Of a DNA stretch of 45,626 bases, positions 34,290-42,587 are shown in pieces. This DNA is from Lachnospiraceae bacterium (GTDB lineage Bacteria > Bacillota > Clostridia > Lachnospirales > Lachnospiraceae): NCBI GenBank assembly GCA_021203305.1, contig JAJQBK010000027.1, positions 1 through 45,626 of the forward strand, in the 5' to 3' direction. Position 1 is the first letter of the stretch. Every line of letters starts with the position of its first letter. The position numbers and the translations under genes were made by a program. A model generated the notes under the pieces. That model ran no database searches and was not told the origin of the DNA. It saw only the letters and a program-made list of their open reading frames with translations.

Positions 34290-34317
34290 CGCAGGAGATG
34301 GGACTTGAACCCACAGC
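34290..34317 (-). other. tRNA 3'-end-like fragment (T-arm and acceptor strand)
   Basis: Directly after the sortase stop codon the minus strand reads a perfect T-arm: stem GTGGG, loop TTCAAGT, stem CCCAT (34298-34314). It continues as CTCCTGC, like the 3' acceptor strand of a leucine tRNA. No D-arm, anticodon arm or 5' half is found upstream, where the sortase coding sequence lies. It is thus a fragment, perhaps an attachment-site scar, or chance. Confidence 0.5.
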
Positions 34318-34320
34318 AGA

Positions 34321-35076
34321 TCACACCCTGACAAGCCGTCCAAACAGCACCACCCGCCCGTTGGTCACCGCGTCCTGACAGGTGGAAAATCCCACCACCT
34401 GGTCCTCCCCGGTCACCCCGATCTCCCGGTACTGCACCGCGATCCCGGAAATATAATCCAGAAGAGCGCTCACATCCCCGGTCTCCTCCGCATTGTAGAG
34501 GCTGGTATTGTAGACCGCCGTATCATAGGCGTCCACCTCCGCCACCGCAAAAAGCTCAATCCGGTATGTCGCCTCCGGCAGCATCAGAGTTCCCGTCTGA
34601 TGAGCCTCAAAATACTCTTCCCCGGTGAAATCCACCACATCTCCAAACATGGCCCCGTTGTCCATGTGGTGCCCGTAAATAATACTGTAGCTGTCCGAAA
34701 AATCCGCCTCATTGGAGCTGCTCAGAAAGATAGCCCCGGACAGGGCAAAGTCCCCGTACACATCCTTGTTGACATACTCCATGTCGGTCTCGCCCCGCAC
34801 CACCGGATAATCAATATGAGTATCGTCGATGGTCAGCCAGGCGCAGACGTCCGGATTGATCTCCTGAAGCTGCCCCAGAGTGGGATTCTCATCCGCCACC
34901 CCGTCGTCCACCGGCTTATATGCCAGCAGATCGCTGGAAGCAAAGGCCGCCGTGTATGTCATATGGGTATCCCAAAGGGAATACCCGCCATAGAGAAGCA
35001 GGAGCAGGATCAGAATGCCCGCCGCGAAGCTTACAATGCAGTCGCCCGCCCGCGCCAGTTTTGCCGCGTGTTCCAA
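34321..35076 (-). CDS. Class B pilus sortase (SrtC2 position)
   Basis: A 251-residue membrane-anchored transpeptidase that would link pilin subunits. One N-terminal helix (about residues 15-35) precedes the sortase domain. Counting from the TTG at 35076, catalytic residues are His136 (YGHHM), Cys233 (FSTCQ) and Arg241 (TNGRVV). No ATG is available: TTG at 35076 has GGAGG eight bases upstream, whereas the GTG at 35085 abuts the same site, so I prefer TTG. The class B type, rather than class C, matches the pilus sortase of the streptococcal FCT-3 arrangement. It lies between the major pilin and the base pilin. Confidence 0.9.
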   Translation of the reverse strand: MEHAAKLARAGDCIVSFAAGILILLLLLYGGYSLWDTHMTYTAAFASSDLLAYKPVDDGVADENPTLGQLQEINPDVCAWLTIDDTHIDYPVVRGETDMEYVNKDVYGDFALSGAIFLSSSNEADFSDSYSIIYGHHMDNGAMFGDVVDFTGEEYFEAHQTGTLMLPEATYRIELFAVAEVDAYDTAVYNTSLYNAEETGDVSALLDYISGIAVQYREIGVTGEDQVVGFSTCQDAVTNGRVVLFGRLVRV

Positions 35077-35167
35077 GCCCTGCACCTCCTCTCTGGTTGG
35101 TTTTCAATGAAATAAATTTTTTGCTTTGAAAAAAACTGCTTACCTTTTGTTTTAAATCAGTGAAAAT

Positions 35168-35190
35168 AATGCTGTTTCAAAAAAAGCATT
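35168..35190 (-). promoter_or_regulatory. Hairpin between major pilin and pilus sortase genes
   Basis: On the minus strand AATGCT and AGCATT form a six-base stem around an 11-base U-rich loop, followed by ATTTT. It may attenuate transcription so that sortase is made in lower amount than pilin. The stem is short and the call is weak. Confidence 0.35.
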
Positions 35191-35223
35191 TTAGTGCATC
35201 ATTGCTCTGTTCCATCATTACCA

Positions 35224-36391
35224 TTAATCCACAATACTGCGGCGTCTGCGGAAGAAGACCACACAGGCTCCAAGAGCGATTACTACCATTGCGGCGTATG
35301 GGCCGTAGGTGAGGATGACGCCGGTGGGGGTTGATACGTTATAGGTATTTGTGATTGTCACTGCTGCACTATCTGCAGAAACCGTACCAACCGCTTTCGC
35401 TGTATCATAGTTATTTGTATCTGCTGTTGTCCCGCTACCATAAGATACAGTGGTTGTATAACCATTAGATGTATAATCCGTTTCCTCCACACTATATACA
35501 TCCCTTTCTGTTAAGCCATATATTACAATTGAACCAGTTGCTTTGATTCCCTCTATGTTTATGGTGCTTCCACTGGTCACATTTGTCGTTGTTCCTGTTG
35601 TGTCAGAAGACGATGCATAATAAACGACTTTATATATTTCACCATTTGCACCAGTTACGCCAACCGTGAAGGAAAATTCTTTGATTGCGTCTGCCATGTT
35701 TCCACTAATGGCTTTTGTAAAAGTTACATCATGCGTGGAATCATTTTTTTCATCCGGGGTCGGACTGGTTGGGTCACTTGGATCATCGCCGGAGTCATTA
35801 CCATAGTTATTGGTGAACGTTAAATCGGCTTTTGCCGTTGTACTATTTTCAGTCTTTGTACTGACAATATTGCCAACATAATTAGTTCCATTACTCTGAT
35901 AAACAAAAACATAGATATCATAGGCAGTACTGTCATATATGATACCTTCATAACTACCTGAATCTTCAGATAAAGTGTAGTGATAAACTCCTGGTTCAAC
36001 TCCCGTTGCAGTAAACACACTCGATACCACATTCAGACTGCCGTCTGTAAGTGTATACTCTTTTGATAATGTATCAGATGCTGAAGGTGAAGATGAAGTA
36101 GATGTTGTTGTCAACCCGCCAGATAAGCCCCCCCAGGACTGTGTATGTTGTTCCATTTGCATCAGTATATGAACCAGACTCCGCTTCCTTCACAGTATAA
36201 GTAAATGTTGTATTCGGCTTATATGTATCGCCATCTGTAGTAACCTTTTTAGTGATAGTTATTGACGACGTTACAGCAGAAGAACCATCGCCGGTCACTC
36301 CAGCCGCCGATGCCGTCACCGCCATTCCCATCATCATTACCACCGCCAGCGCCAATGCCAGCAGCTTTGAGAATTTCTTTGTCTTTTTCAT
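35224..36391 (-). CDS. Major pilin (FctA-like), interrupted by a frameshift at a G7 tract
   Basis: Two overlapping frames make one pilin. The 5' frame (36391 to 36074) gives a signal peptide ending ASAA and the first strand with ITITKKV. The 3' frame (from 36134 to 35224) continues a pilin with E-box YHYTLSED, strand end LTFTNNY, a second isopeptide domain (TFTKAISG, YSVEETDY, VTITNTY), sorting motif STPTG, a membrane helix and RRRRS. They join at seven G (36128-36134): reading six G gives one open frame of about 369 residues. As written, translation stops after 105 residues. Lys/Glu/Asn isopeptide sets are present in both domains. No wall anchor or function remains in the truncated form. Possible causes are phase variation, slippage or a sequencing error. 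Confidence 0.88.
36128..36134 (-). repeat. Seven-G homopolymer in the pilin gene
   Basis: A run of seven G on the coding strand at the point where the pilin frame breaks. Loss of one G restores the full pilin frame. Confidence 0.9.
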
Positions 36392-36467
36392 GATGTTTAT
36401 CCCTTCTCATATTATGCGTGTTCCCACTCTTTGGCGGGAAATTAACTTGTTACATTTATGCAGCTAC

Positions 36468-37055
36468 CTACAAACCGGAGCGCCGCACCACCGTGATCAC
36501 CTTGCCCAGAACCTCGCTTTCACTGACAGGCCCGAAATAACGGCTGTCCTTCGCGCCCTGGCGTTGGTCGCAGAGGATGAAGTATTCACCGTCCGCGAGG
36601 GTGACCGGGTAGGTCACGTCGCTGTCATAGCGCGGGGTGCTGTAGTAGATGTCGTTCTCGATCACCGTGCTGCCGTTCACCACAAGAGTGGCGTACTCCG
36701 TGATTTCCATGGTATCGCCGCCCCGGGCTATCACCCGGCCCACATAGAGCTCCCCGTCCTTATGAAAAACCATGACCTCATTGATGGACCAGCTGTCCGC
36801 CAGCCGATAATAGAGGACCAGGTCGCCCGCTGAAAGTCTCGGCGACATGCTGTCGTCCGGCATGGGAGTAATCCCGAATACACCCCCGAACAGCACCGCC
36901 AGCAACACAGCCAGCGCCGCCAGCTTAAAGAAAAAGCTGTGAATATCCGCCCTGTCCGCCAGCCTCTGCCGTCTTTTTCGTATGACCTGCTCCGGAGTCA
37001 GCTGTCCTCGCCGCTTCCCTGGCGGAGGCTTCCCTTTCGGCCTATCCATCGTCAT
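36468..37055 (-). CDS. Signal peptidase I-like pilus chaperone (SipA-like)
   Basis: A 195-residue membrane protein with one N-terminal helix (residues 43-62) and the signal peptidase I fold. Box B keeps Ser69 in DDSMSPRLSAGD. In box D, where active enzymes have the catalytic lysine in KRVI, this protein has YVGRVIARGGD, so Lys is replaced by Gly106. Box E is CDQRQGAKDSR in place of GDNR..S.DSR. Streptococcal SipA, which is essential for pilus assembly, similarly lacks the active dyad. The gene lies between the adhesin unit and the major pilin, as sipA does in FCT loci. ATG at 37055 follows GGAGGAAGG; ATG at 37049 is possible. It overlaps the preceding gene by 14 bases. Confidence 0.88.
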   Translation of the reverse strand: MTMDRPKGKPPPGKRRGQLTPEQVIRKRRQRLADRADIHSFFFKLAALAVLLAVLFGGVFGITPMPDDSMSPRLSAGDLVLYYRLADSWSINEVMVFHKDGELYVGRVIARGGDTMEITEYATLVVNGSTVIENDIYYSTPRYDSDVTYPVTLADGEYFILCDQRQGAKDSRYFGPVSESEVLGKVITVVRRSGL

Positions 37056-37413
37056 CACCGCCTTCCTCCGCCAGCGCCTCCCGCGTCTCAGCCGACTTCT
37101 GAGGATGCAACTCTTCCGCTTTCCGCGTCTCAGCCAGCCCCCGGTAATGCGCCGCTTCTGTCTCCCTCTCATCAATCAGAGCCTGATAATAGGCCGCCTG
37201 CCTGTCCAGCACATTTTCATATGTACGCTCCAGAGCCTCCAGCTTCCGCCACACATCCGCTTCGTCCGCCCCGCCGAAAAGCTTCCGCCGAAACTTCATC
37301 TTTCCCAGCAGCTCGGACACCGGCTCCAGATCCGGCGGCTTTCTCCCCGGCTCCCTCGGCTGATTCCCCACAGCGCCCAGTGGGACTCCGCCCTCATTCT
37401 TCTTACCTCTCAT
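37042..37413 (-). CDS. Unknown small soluble protein in the pilus operon
   Basis: A 123-residue protein without signal peptide or membrane helix, so probably cytoplasmic. Residues 1-30 are basic and Gly/Pro-rich (GKKNEGG, PREPGRKPPD). Residues 30-115 are charged and helical, with heptad-like spacing around VWRKLEALERTYENVLDRQAAYYQALIDERE, suggesting a coiled coil. The end is very acidic (EEGGDDDG). It starts 41 bases after the adhesin gene with GAGGGAG upstream and overlaps the signal-peptidase-like gene. I do not recognise the family. Its overlap suggests coupled expression with the SipA-like protein; a role in pilus assembly is inference from position only. Confidence 0.75.
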   Translation of the reverse strand: MRGKKNEGGVPLGAVGNQPREPGRKPPDLEPVSELLGKMKFRRKLFGGADEADVWRKLEALERTYENVLDRQAAYYQALIDERETEAAHYRGLAETRKAEELHPQKSAETREALAEEGGDDDG

Positions 37414-37454
37414 TATTTCAGTCTCCCTCTCTCAGAGCGCCGTTCTCATGCCTT

Positions 37455-40400
37455 TTACCACTCATTCCTCCGGTCTCTCCTCTCGTGGGAGTATCTGTCC
37501 AGCTCCCCTCTCAGCACGCGCCTGCGGCGCTTTCTCTTCCATCCAGCCGCCAGCAGCAACACTCCCGCTACCGTTCCCGTGCCAAACAGGACAAGATACG
37601 GTGTACTGTCAACCGAAAAATCCGTTGGTACAACCATTGTGTAAACAAGAGATGTTAACATAATTACATTTCCTGATGTAGCTGAAGCAATCAACTGCTT
37701 GATTGTATTACCTAATGTATTATCTAAACTGCCCGTTGATAAATCATACGTCCCACTTGTAAGCTTAGTACCAGTATCAGAAATTGACTTATAATTATAA
37801 TACCAGCCATTTATACTGCTATATAATGCCGCGCTATTTAATTCAGGATCGGCAAAAGAAAACTCAGAATTAAGACTGTAATAAAAACCGCTACTTCCTG
37901 ACTTCCCACTTATTGAATAATCAACTGCTGTTGAACTATTATCTGCGGTACAATTATCGTGCCCATCTTTACTACTATCCCCCAAATTACATCCTTCTAT
38001 ATCATATTCAACCGGGACAGGTGACAGATTATTAATTGTCGCAACATCATTACCTGTCACAGAATCGTCTACAGAATTACCTGTCGTTCCATCTAATATC
38101 TGATAATCCACAGAATAAAGCTTCGTCAAATAAACCTTTAACGTACATGTTTCCTGAACATTATCCAGATAAAGGACATCCTTTCCATCCGCGGTTCCCG
38201 TTTTATTTGAACTTTTACTTGTACTGTCTGAATCAGCATACCAGCCAGTACTTCCCGGACCGCTCGAACCATAGCAAACTGTGTAAGCAACCTTCGTAAT
38301 ACTGTAGCCTGACTGCGGTGTTAATATTAAATCCACGCACGCCACACTATCATAACTAAAATAGAATTCCTCACCTTCGTCTGCCGTATATTGTGCCACT
38401 GGGCCAGTTGTATAGTTACAGGTACTGCTGTCCCACAAATATACCTCAATGTCCGCCAAATAGGTCGATTTCGCATCTGTTGTAGTGAAATCAACGCTGG
38501 TTCTCTCCAAATACAGCAATTTTTCATTGGCAGTATCATTATCATAGTAAGCCGTCCAGTCATTTGATTCCTTAAATAATGCTGAACGGATTGTCACTTC
38601 ACCCTTAGGAACCGTAATATAATAATATCCTCCCGTGTTAGAAGAATCATAGCCCTTCCACTGGAACGTTAATCCAGTACTACTGTCCGTATATCCACTG
38701 CCCTGTGCATTGGAAAGATTTGTCTGGCTTGAGGTAGAGGTGCTTTTTAGCCAATCCGTAATCGACTGATCCATGTCCAAGACCACTCCATCAAAACAAA
38801 TCTGCCATCCACCAAAAAGGTACGTGTAGCTATCACTGCCATCAACAACCGTTATTTTCGTTCCCTGTTTTCTTGCCGGCAGAATAATAGTATCTCCAAC
38901 CTGAGTCGTGCCAATAGTTGATGCCGAAATTTGCTTAGTTTCAATTGTACCACTTATACTACTCTGGAAATCTACACTTGCCGCCGTTGTACTTTTCACA
39001 TCTCCCAGATTACTATCAGATAAGAAGGAATTCTCGAAATAATTTTTAAGTGCTGCACTTTCATTACTACTATCTAAAGCAAAATTAGTGACAAGCTTTA
39101 ATGACACATTGACTTCAGCTTTCCATTTTCCTGTCAATGTAACATTTCCCGTAACTATATATGAATCATCAACTGCATTATTATCAGCACCATACCAACC
39201 CAGCCAGGTATAAGTAACTCCATCTGTCACAACTTCCGTACCTTCCTGATACGAAGTAAAGTCCATCAATGTTATATTTTCATTCTCAGAATACGATTCT
39301 GATTTTGGCAAAGTAACATCCGAAATAACATCCGATGGAACCTTGCTTTCGTCTTCCCACTGATAGGTCACTGTATAAACCTCAGAAATGGTATAGGAGC
39401 TATATACATTAATTTTATCATTGTCTACAGTTACACTCTCTGGAACTGTAAGTGTCTGCCCTGTCGAAGATGAACTGTCATACGGCGTCAGGGTAATACC
39501 TTTTGAAGCATATCCGTCTTCATCACTTGTTGCAAAAGTCCACCCATTCCAGACATATTTATAATAAACTGTTTCACTGTTCTGGGTTATGGCCTGTGTA
39601 AATTCTGTTGTTGCTGGATTTTCTAACGTACAAGTAGTGTCTCCTGATGCCACTGCCGTGGAATTAAGAGTCATATCATTTACTGAACCACCAGTTGGAT
39701 ATGAATATTCTGTACCGTCATCACCTGTTTCATAGTTGGCATTATTTGAAGTGGAAGATCCATCATTGTATGCAACAGCTATATCATTTTTCGTGTATAC
39801 AAGATAAACGTCCTCAATCTTACAGGAAATAAAACTGCCGTTATCATTTGTCTTATAATACCACCCAGAAGTTGTCACATATTCTCCCTTTGCAGTTCCA
39901 TACATCACTCTTGCCACAGATGTATAATCTCCATTGACCAACACCTGGACATCCGAAATACTGTAGCCACTAATTGCGTCCGCCCAGTAATCCATGAGGT
40001 CACTCGCTGAATAGGCATTATCCGCTTGCCATGTGTGTGTTGTCTGGGTATACGTAGTATCGACATTTGTTCCTTTTGTCTGCAACGTAGCATCCTGAGA
40101 AAAATACAGATAATATAGTCCATTTCCATCGTCAAACGCTGTATATGAAATGTTGGTATTTGTCTCATCATCAGTACTGTACATGAATACTTGATTGGCA
40201 CTATCATATTTGATCCATGTTACCTTATTATTTGAATTGACAGCCGCAGCTGAATCAGACGCATTCACAGCGTAAGAGAACATTTTTCCGGAATAATAAC
40301 CATCACTGGATGCCAGTGCTTCCACCGTATCTCCCATCTTATTGATCTGGCATGACTCATCAGCTACCAGCGAAAGATTGACAGCCTCCGATTCATATGT

Positions 40401-42488
40401 ATTTGATCCCAAAACATTTGACTCTTTTGTAAGATTCCAATATACCAGAGTCACCGAAAAAGAAACCAACGCGGGATAAATAAAATAAACCCTATCATCT
40501 TTTCCAAAAGCGGTCCAGTCACTGCCTTCATCAGCAACGTTTGATACAGACGGCGTATCAGAAGCTGTATAGTAATACCATGTAGAATTTGTACAGTAAA
40601 GATATGTAGGAACAACTGTACTTGTAGTTGCATCTGTTTCTGAAGCGGCAATCACTATACTTGATGGAGTAAGTTCAGCAAAACTGGTTTCTGTAGGAGA
40701 AGGATTCAGAGTGCTGGTACTTATAGCTTCTCCGGCATTTAATGTAAGAGTTCCTTCTTCTGATACGGCTGATGTGGTTCCTGTTGCAGCACTGTAGTAG
40801 GTTACAGGGAGGCTTGCTGTTGCTTTACTATATACAAAATATAGTGTTTTATCTTTTATTTCATCATCGCTTGGATAAATCCAGCTGTTGCTACTGCCAA
40901 TTTTAAATCTCCATCCACTAGTATTATAAGACAAAACACTCAAATAGCTTGTATTTTCTGCTTCGGCAGCATCACTTTGATTATCAGAAAAAACTGCATA
41001 AGAAAAAACATATTCACTGGGGATTTCATTTTCAATTGCATCAGCCCATGCAGATGGTGATGTTGTTTCGTTAACAGTAATATGCGTATTTCTATCCAGT
41101 TCAATTTCAAGTCCGTTAAGTGTCAAACCAACCCCATTTATATCTATACAATCGACTGAAAGTGTTCCCGTGTTAGTGCTACTATGATTATATTTAATTG
41201 TAATTGTAAATGTAGAAAAACACCCCACTTCAAATTCCGCAACCACACTCCCATCATCTGCCACGGAAACCGAATTGCTGCCGTCATTCTCCGCCGCCAC
41301 AGTCTCCACTTCCGTCACGTTTCCGTTTCCATCTTCCTTTAAGTGCTGGGCCTCCAGGTTCTGGGCTCCCTCGGGCAGGAGTCCTTCAGGCAACGAAAAA
41401 GAGACCGCAACCGCGCCGTCTGGTTCGACTTCGGTTCCAGTCTCATCTTCAAAATGTACATCGATAGCTACGTAGCCATCGTAAGAAATATCATGATTGT
41501 CCAGCGCGTCGCCGACGGCGGACGCACTCTCATCCTCGTTGCTGCCAATCAGAGACGCAACTAAGGTGACATCATCCGGTAATACCCCCCCCTGAGCCAC
41601 AACAGACACTACAATACCGTTGGACGTCTCCGCTGTGTAGGTAACAGGCTCTTTCTCCTTTTCCTCAAGGGCTTCCTCGTCCTCAGTGGTCAGAGAATCG
41701 GCAACAGCCTCCTCTGATTCCAAATCAGCGGAGGTTTCTTCATCTGTGCTTTCGGCGTCAGTGTCAACGGCTTCCTCATCGGAAGAATCCTCTCCCGCCG
41801 CATCGTCGTCAGCCGTGGCATCGACGGAAGCTTCCCCGTCAGAAGCGTCCTGCTCATCTGAATCTGCCTCAGCGTCTACGGTATTCTCCTCATCAGAGGC
41901 ATCCTGCTCATCTGAAGCCGCCTCGGCGTCCACGCTATTCTCCTCATCAGAAACGTCCTGCTCATCTGAAGCCGCCTCAGCGTCCGCAGTATTTTCCTCA
42001 GCAGAAGCATCCTGCCCATCGGAATCTGTCTCAGCATCCGCGATATTTTCCGCTTCAGAAGCATCCTGCCCATCGGAATCCGCCTCAGCGTCCGCAATAT
42101 TTTCCTCATCAGAAGCAGTGCCGTCCTCCGGCGCGGCATCTTCACTGCTCTCATCAACCGTCACATCAGAATCCACCTGAGAATCCAGATTGACGGCGTC
42201 CTCCTCTTCCTCCAGAGAACCGGCGGCAGCGATTTCCACCGCGTCCTCGGCAATAAAATCAGCCGCGCTCTGCACAACAGTGATCTCATCCTCTGCTGCG
42301 TCTGCCGTCGCGGCCGTCTCGTTTTCATTATTTTCATCCGTCAAAAGCTCCACAGCCGTGGATTCCTCCACAGTCTGCGTATCCTCAGCGCTGACGATCA
42401 CACCATCCGATAATGAGATTCCCAGCTGGCTGGTCAAAAGACATAAAGCAAGTAAACATGCCGTAAAGCGCTTAACCGATCCTCCCAT
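37455..42488 (-). CDS. Giant pilus-associated adhesin (Cpa position)
   Basis: A 1677-residue secreted surface protein. A signal peptide lies at residues 1-35 (SVKRFTACLLALCLLTSQLG). Residues 90-280 are an acidic Ser/Asp/Glu/Ala region with an 18-residue tandem repeat. A beta-sandwich-like domain follows (about 285-430, from VTYTAETSNG), then many WYY/GW-containing, InlB/MucBP-like modules to residue 1400 and a Cys-containing C-terminal domain. The end shows VPTD, six residues, PY, a membrane helix and KRKRRRR plus a tail of 20 residues. ATG at 42488 has GGGGAGG ten bases upstream; in-frame ATGs at 42509 and 42518 lack one. It is first in the pilus operon. The ligand is unknown. The middle is visibly richer in A and T than the N-terminal part. 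Confidence 0.88.
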   Translation of the reverse strand: MGGSVKRFTACLLALCLLTSQLGISLSDGVIVSAEDTQTVEESTAVELLTDENNENETAATADAAEDEITVVQSAADFIAEDAVEIAAAGSLEEEEDAVNLDSQVDSDVTVDESSEDAAPEDGTASDEENIADAEADSDGQDASEAENIADAETDSDGQDASAEENTADAEAASDEQDVSDEENSVDAEAASDEQDASDEENTVDAEADSDEQDASDGEASVDATADDDAAGEDSSDEEAVDTDAESTDEETSADLESEEAVADSLTTEDEEALEEKEKEPVTYTAETSNGIVVSVVAQGGVLPDDVTLVASLIGSNEDESASAVGDALDNHDISYDGYVAIDVHFEDETGTEVEPDGAVAVSFSLPEGLLPEGAQNLEAQHLKEDGNGNVTEVETVAAENDGSNSVSVADDGSVVAEFEVGCFSTFTITIKYNHSSTNTGTLSVDCIDINGVGLTLNGLEIELDRNTHITVNETTSPSAWADAIENEIPSEYVFSYAVFSDNQSDAAEAENTSYLSVLSYNTSGWRFKIGSSNSWIYPSDDEIKDKTLYFVYSKATASLPVTYYSAATGTTSAVSEEGTLTLNAGEAISTSTLNPSPTETSFAELTPSSIVIAASETDATTSTVVPTYLYCTNSTWYYYTASDTPSVSNVADEGSDWTAFGKDDRVYFIYPALVSFSVTLVYWNLTKESNVLGSNTYESEAVNLSLVADESCQINKMGDTVEALASSDGYYSGKMFSYAVNASDSAAAVNSNNKVTWIKYDSANQVFMYSTDDETNTNISYTAFDDGNGLYYLYFSQDATLQTKGTNVDTTYTQTTHTWQADNAYSASDLMDYWADAISGYSISDVQVLVNGDYTSVARVMYGTAKGEYVTTSGWYYKTNDNGSFISCKIEDVYLVYTKNDIAVAYNDGSSTSNNANYETGDDGTEYSYPTGGSVNDMTLNSTAVASGDTTCTLENPATTEFTQAITQNSETVYYKYVWNGWTFATSDEDGYASKGITLTPYDSSSSTGQTLTVPESVTVDNDKINVYSSYTISEVYTVTYQWEDESKVPSDVISDVTLPKSESYSENENITLMDFTSYQEGTEVVTDGVTYTWLGWYGADNNAVDDSYIVTGNVTLTGKWKAEVNVSLKLVTNFALDSSNESAALKNYFENSFLSDSNLGDVKSTTAASVDFQSSISGTIETKQISASTIGTTQVGDTIILPARKQGTKITVVDGSDSYTYLFGGWQICFDGVVLDMDQSITDWLKSTSTSSQTNLSNAQGSGYTDSSTGLTFQWKGYDSSNTGGYYYITVPKGEVTIRSALFKESNDWTAYYDNDTANEKLLYLERTSVDFTTTDAKSTYLADIEVYLWDSSTCNYTTGPVAQYTADEGEEFYFSYDSVACVDLILTPQSGYSITKVAYTVCYGSSGPGSTGWYADSDSTSKSSNKTGTADGKDVLYLDNVQETCTLKVYLTKLYSVDYQILDGTTGNSVDDSVTGNDVATINNLSPVPVEYDIEGCNLGDSSKDGHDNCTADNSSTAVDYSISGKSGSSGFYYSLNSEFSFADPELNSAALYSSINGWYYNYKSISDTGTKLTSGTYDLSTGSLDNTLGNTIKQLIASATSGNVIMLTSLVYTMVVPTDFSVDSTPYLVLFGTGTVAGVLLLAAGWKRKRRRRVLRGELDRYSHERRDRRNEW
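41585..41592 (-). repeat. Eight-G homopolymer in the adhesin gene
   Basis: A run of eight G on the coding strand within VVAQGGVLPDD, about 300 residues into the adhesin. The frame is open with eight G; gain or loss of one would truncate the protein. Confidence 0.9.
41807..42115 (-). repeat. Tandem 54-base repeats coding an acidic 18-residue unit
   Basis: About five to six copies of a 54-base unit encode variants of ASDEENTVDAEADSDEQD. Copies differ by base substitutions and keep the frame. The region would form an extended acidic stalk near the adhesin N-terminus. Confidence 0.85.
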
Positions 42489-42587
42489 TGCAAGACGTCC
42501 TCCCCTCATTTTGAACATGCACAGCGAAGAATATTAACACAATCTTCACAAAGCACCGTCTTTGATTAGTAGAATTAGCTAAAAAGC

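Noticed and set aside
34276-34317. Complete or permuted tRNA gene
   Set aside because: Only the T-arm and an acceptor-like strand are present; no D-arm or anticodon arm can be found on either side.
36128-36134. Programmed ribosomal frameshift in the pilin
   Set aside because: The needed shift is +1 (or -2) on GGG GGG; no stop codon, rare codon or downstream stimulatory structure typical of +1 sites was seen. Slippage or error explains it more simply.
41807-42115. CRISPR-like repeats
   Set aside because: The repeats are contiguous 54-base coding units without unique spacers, with substitutions that keep a reading frame.
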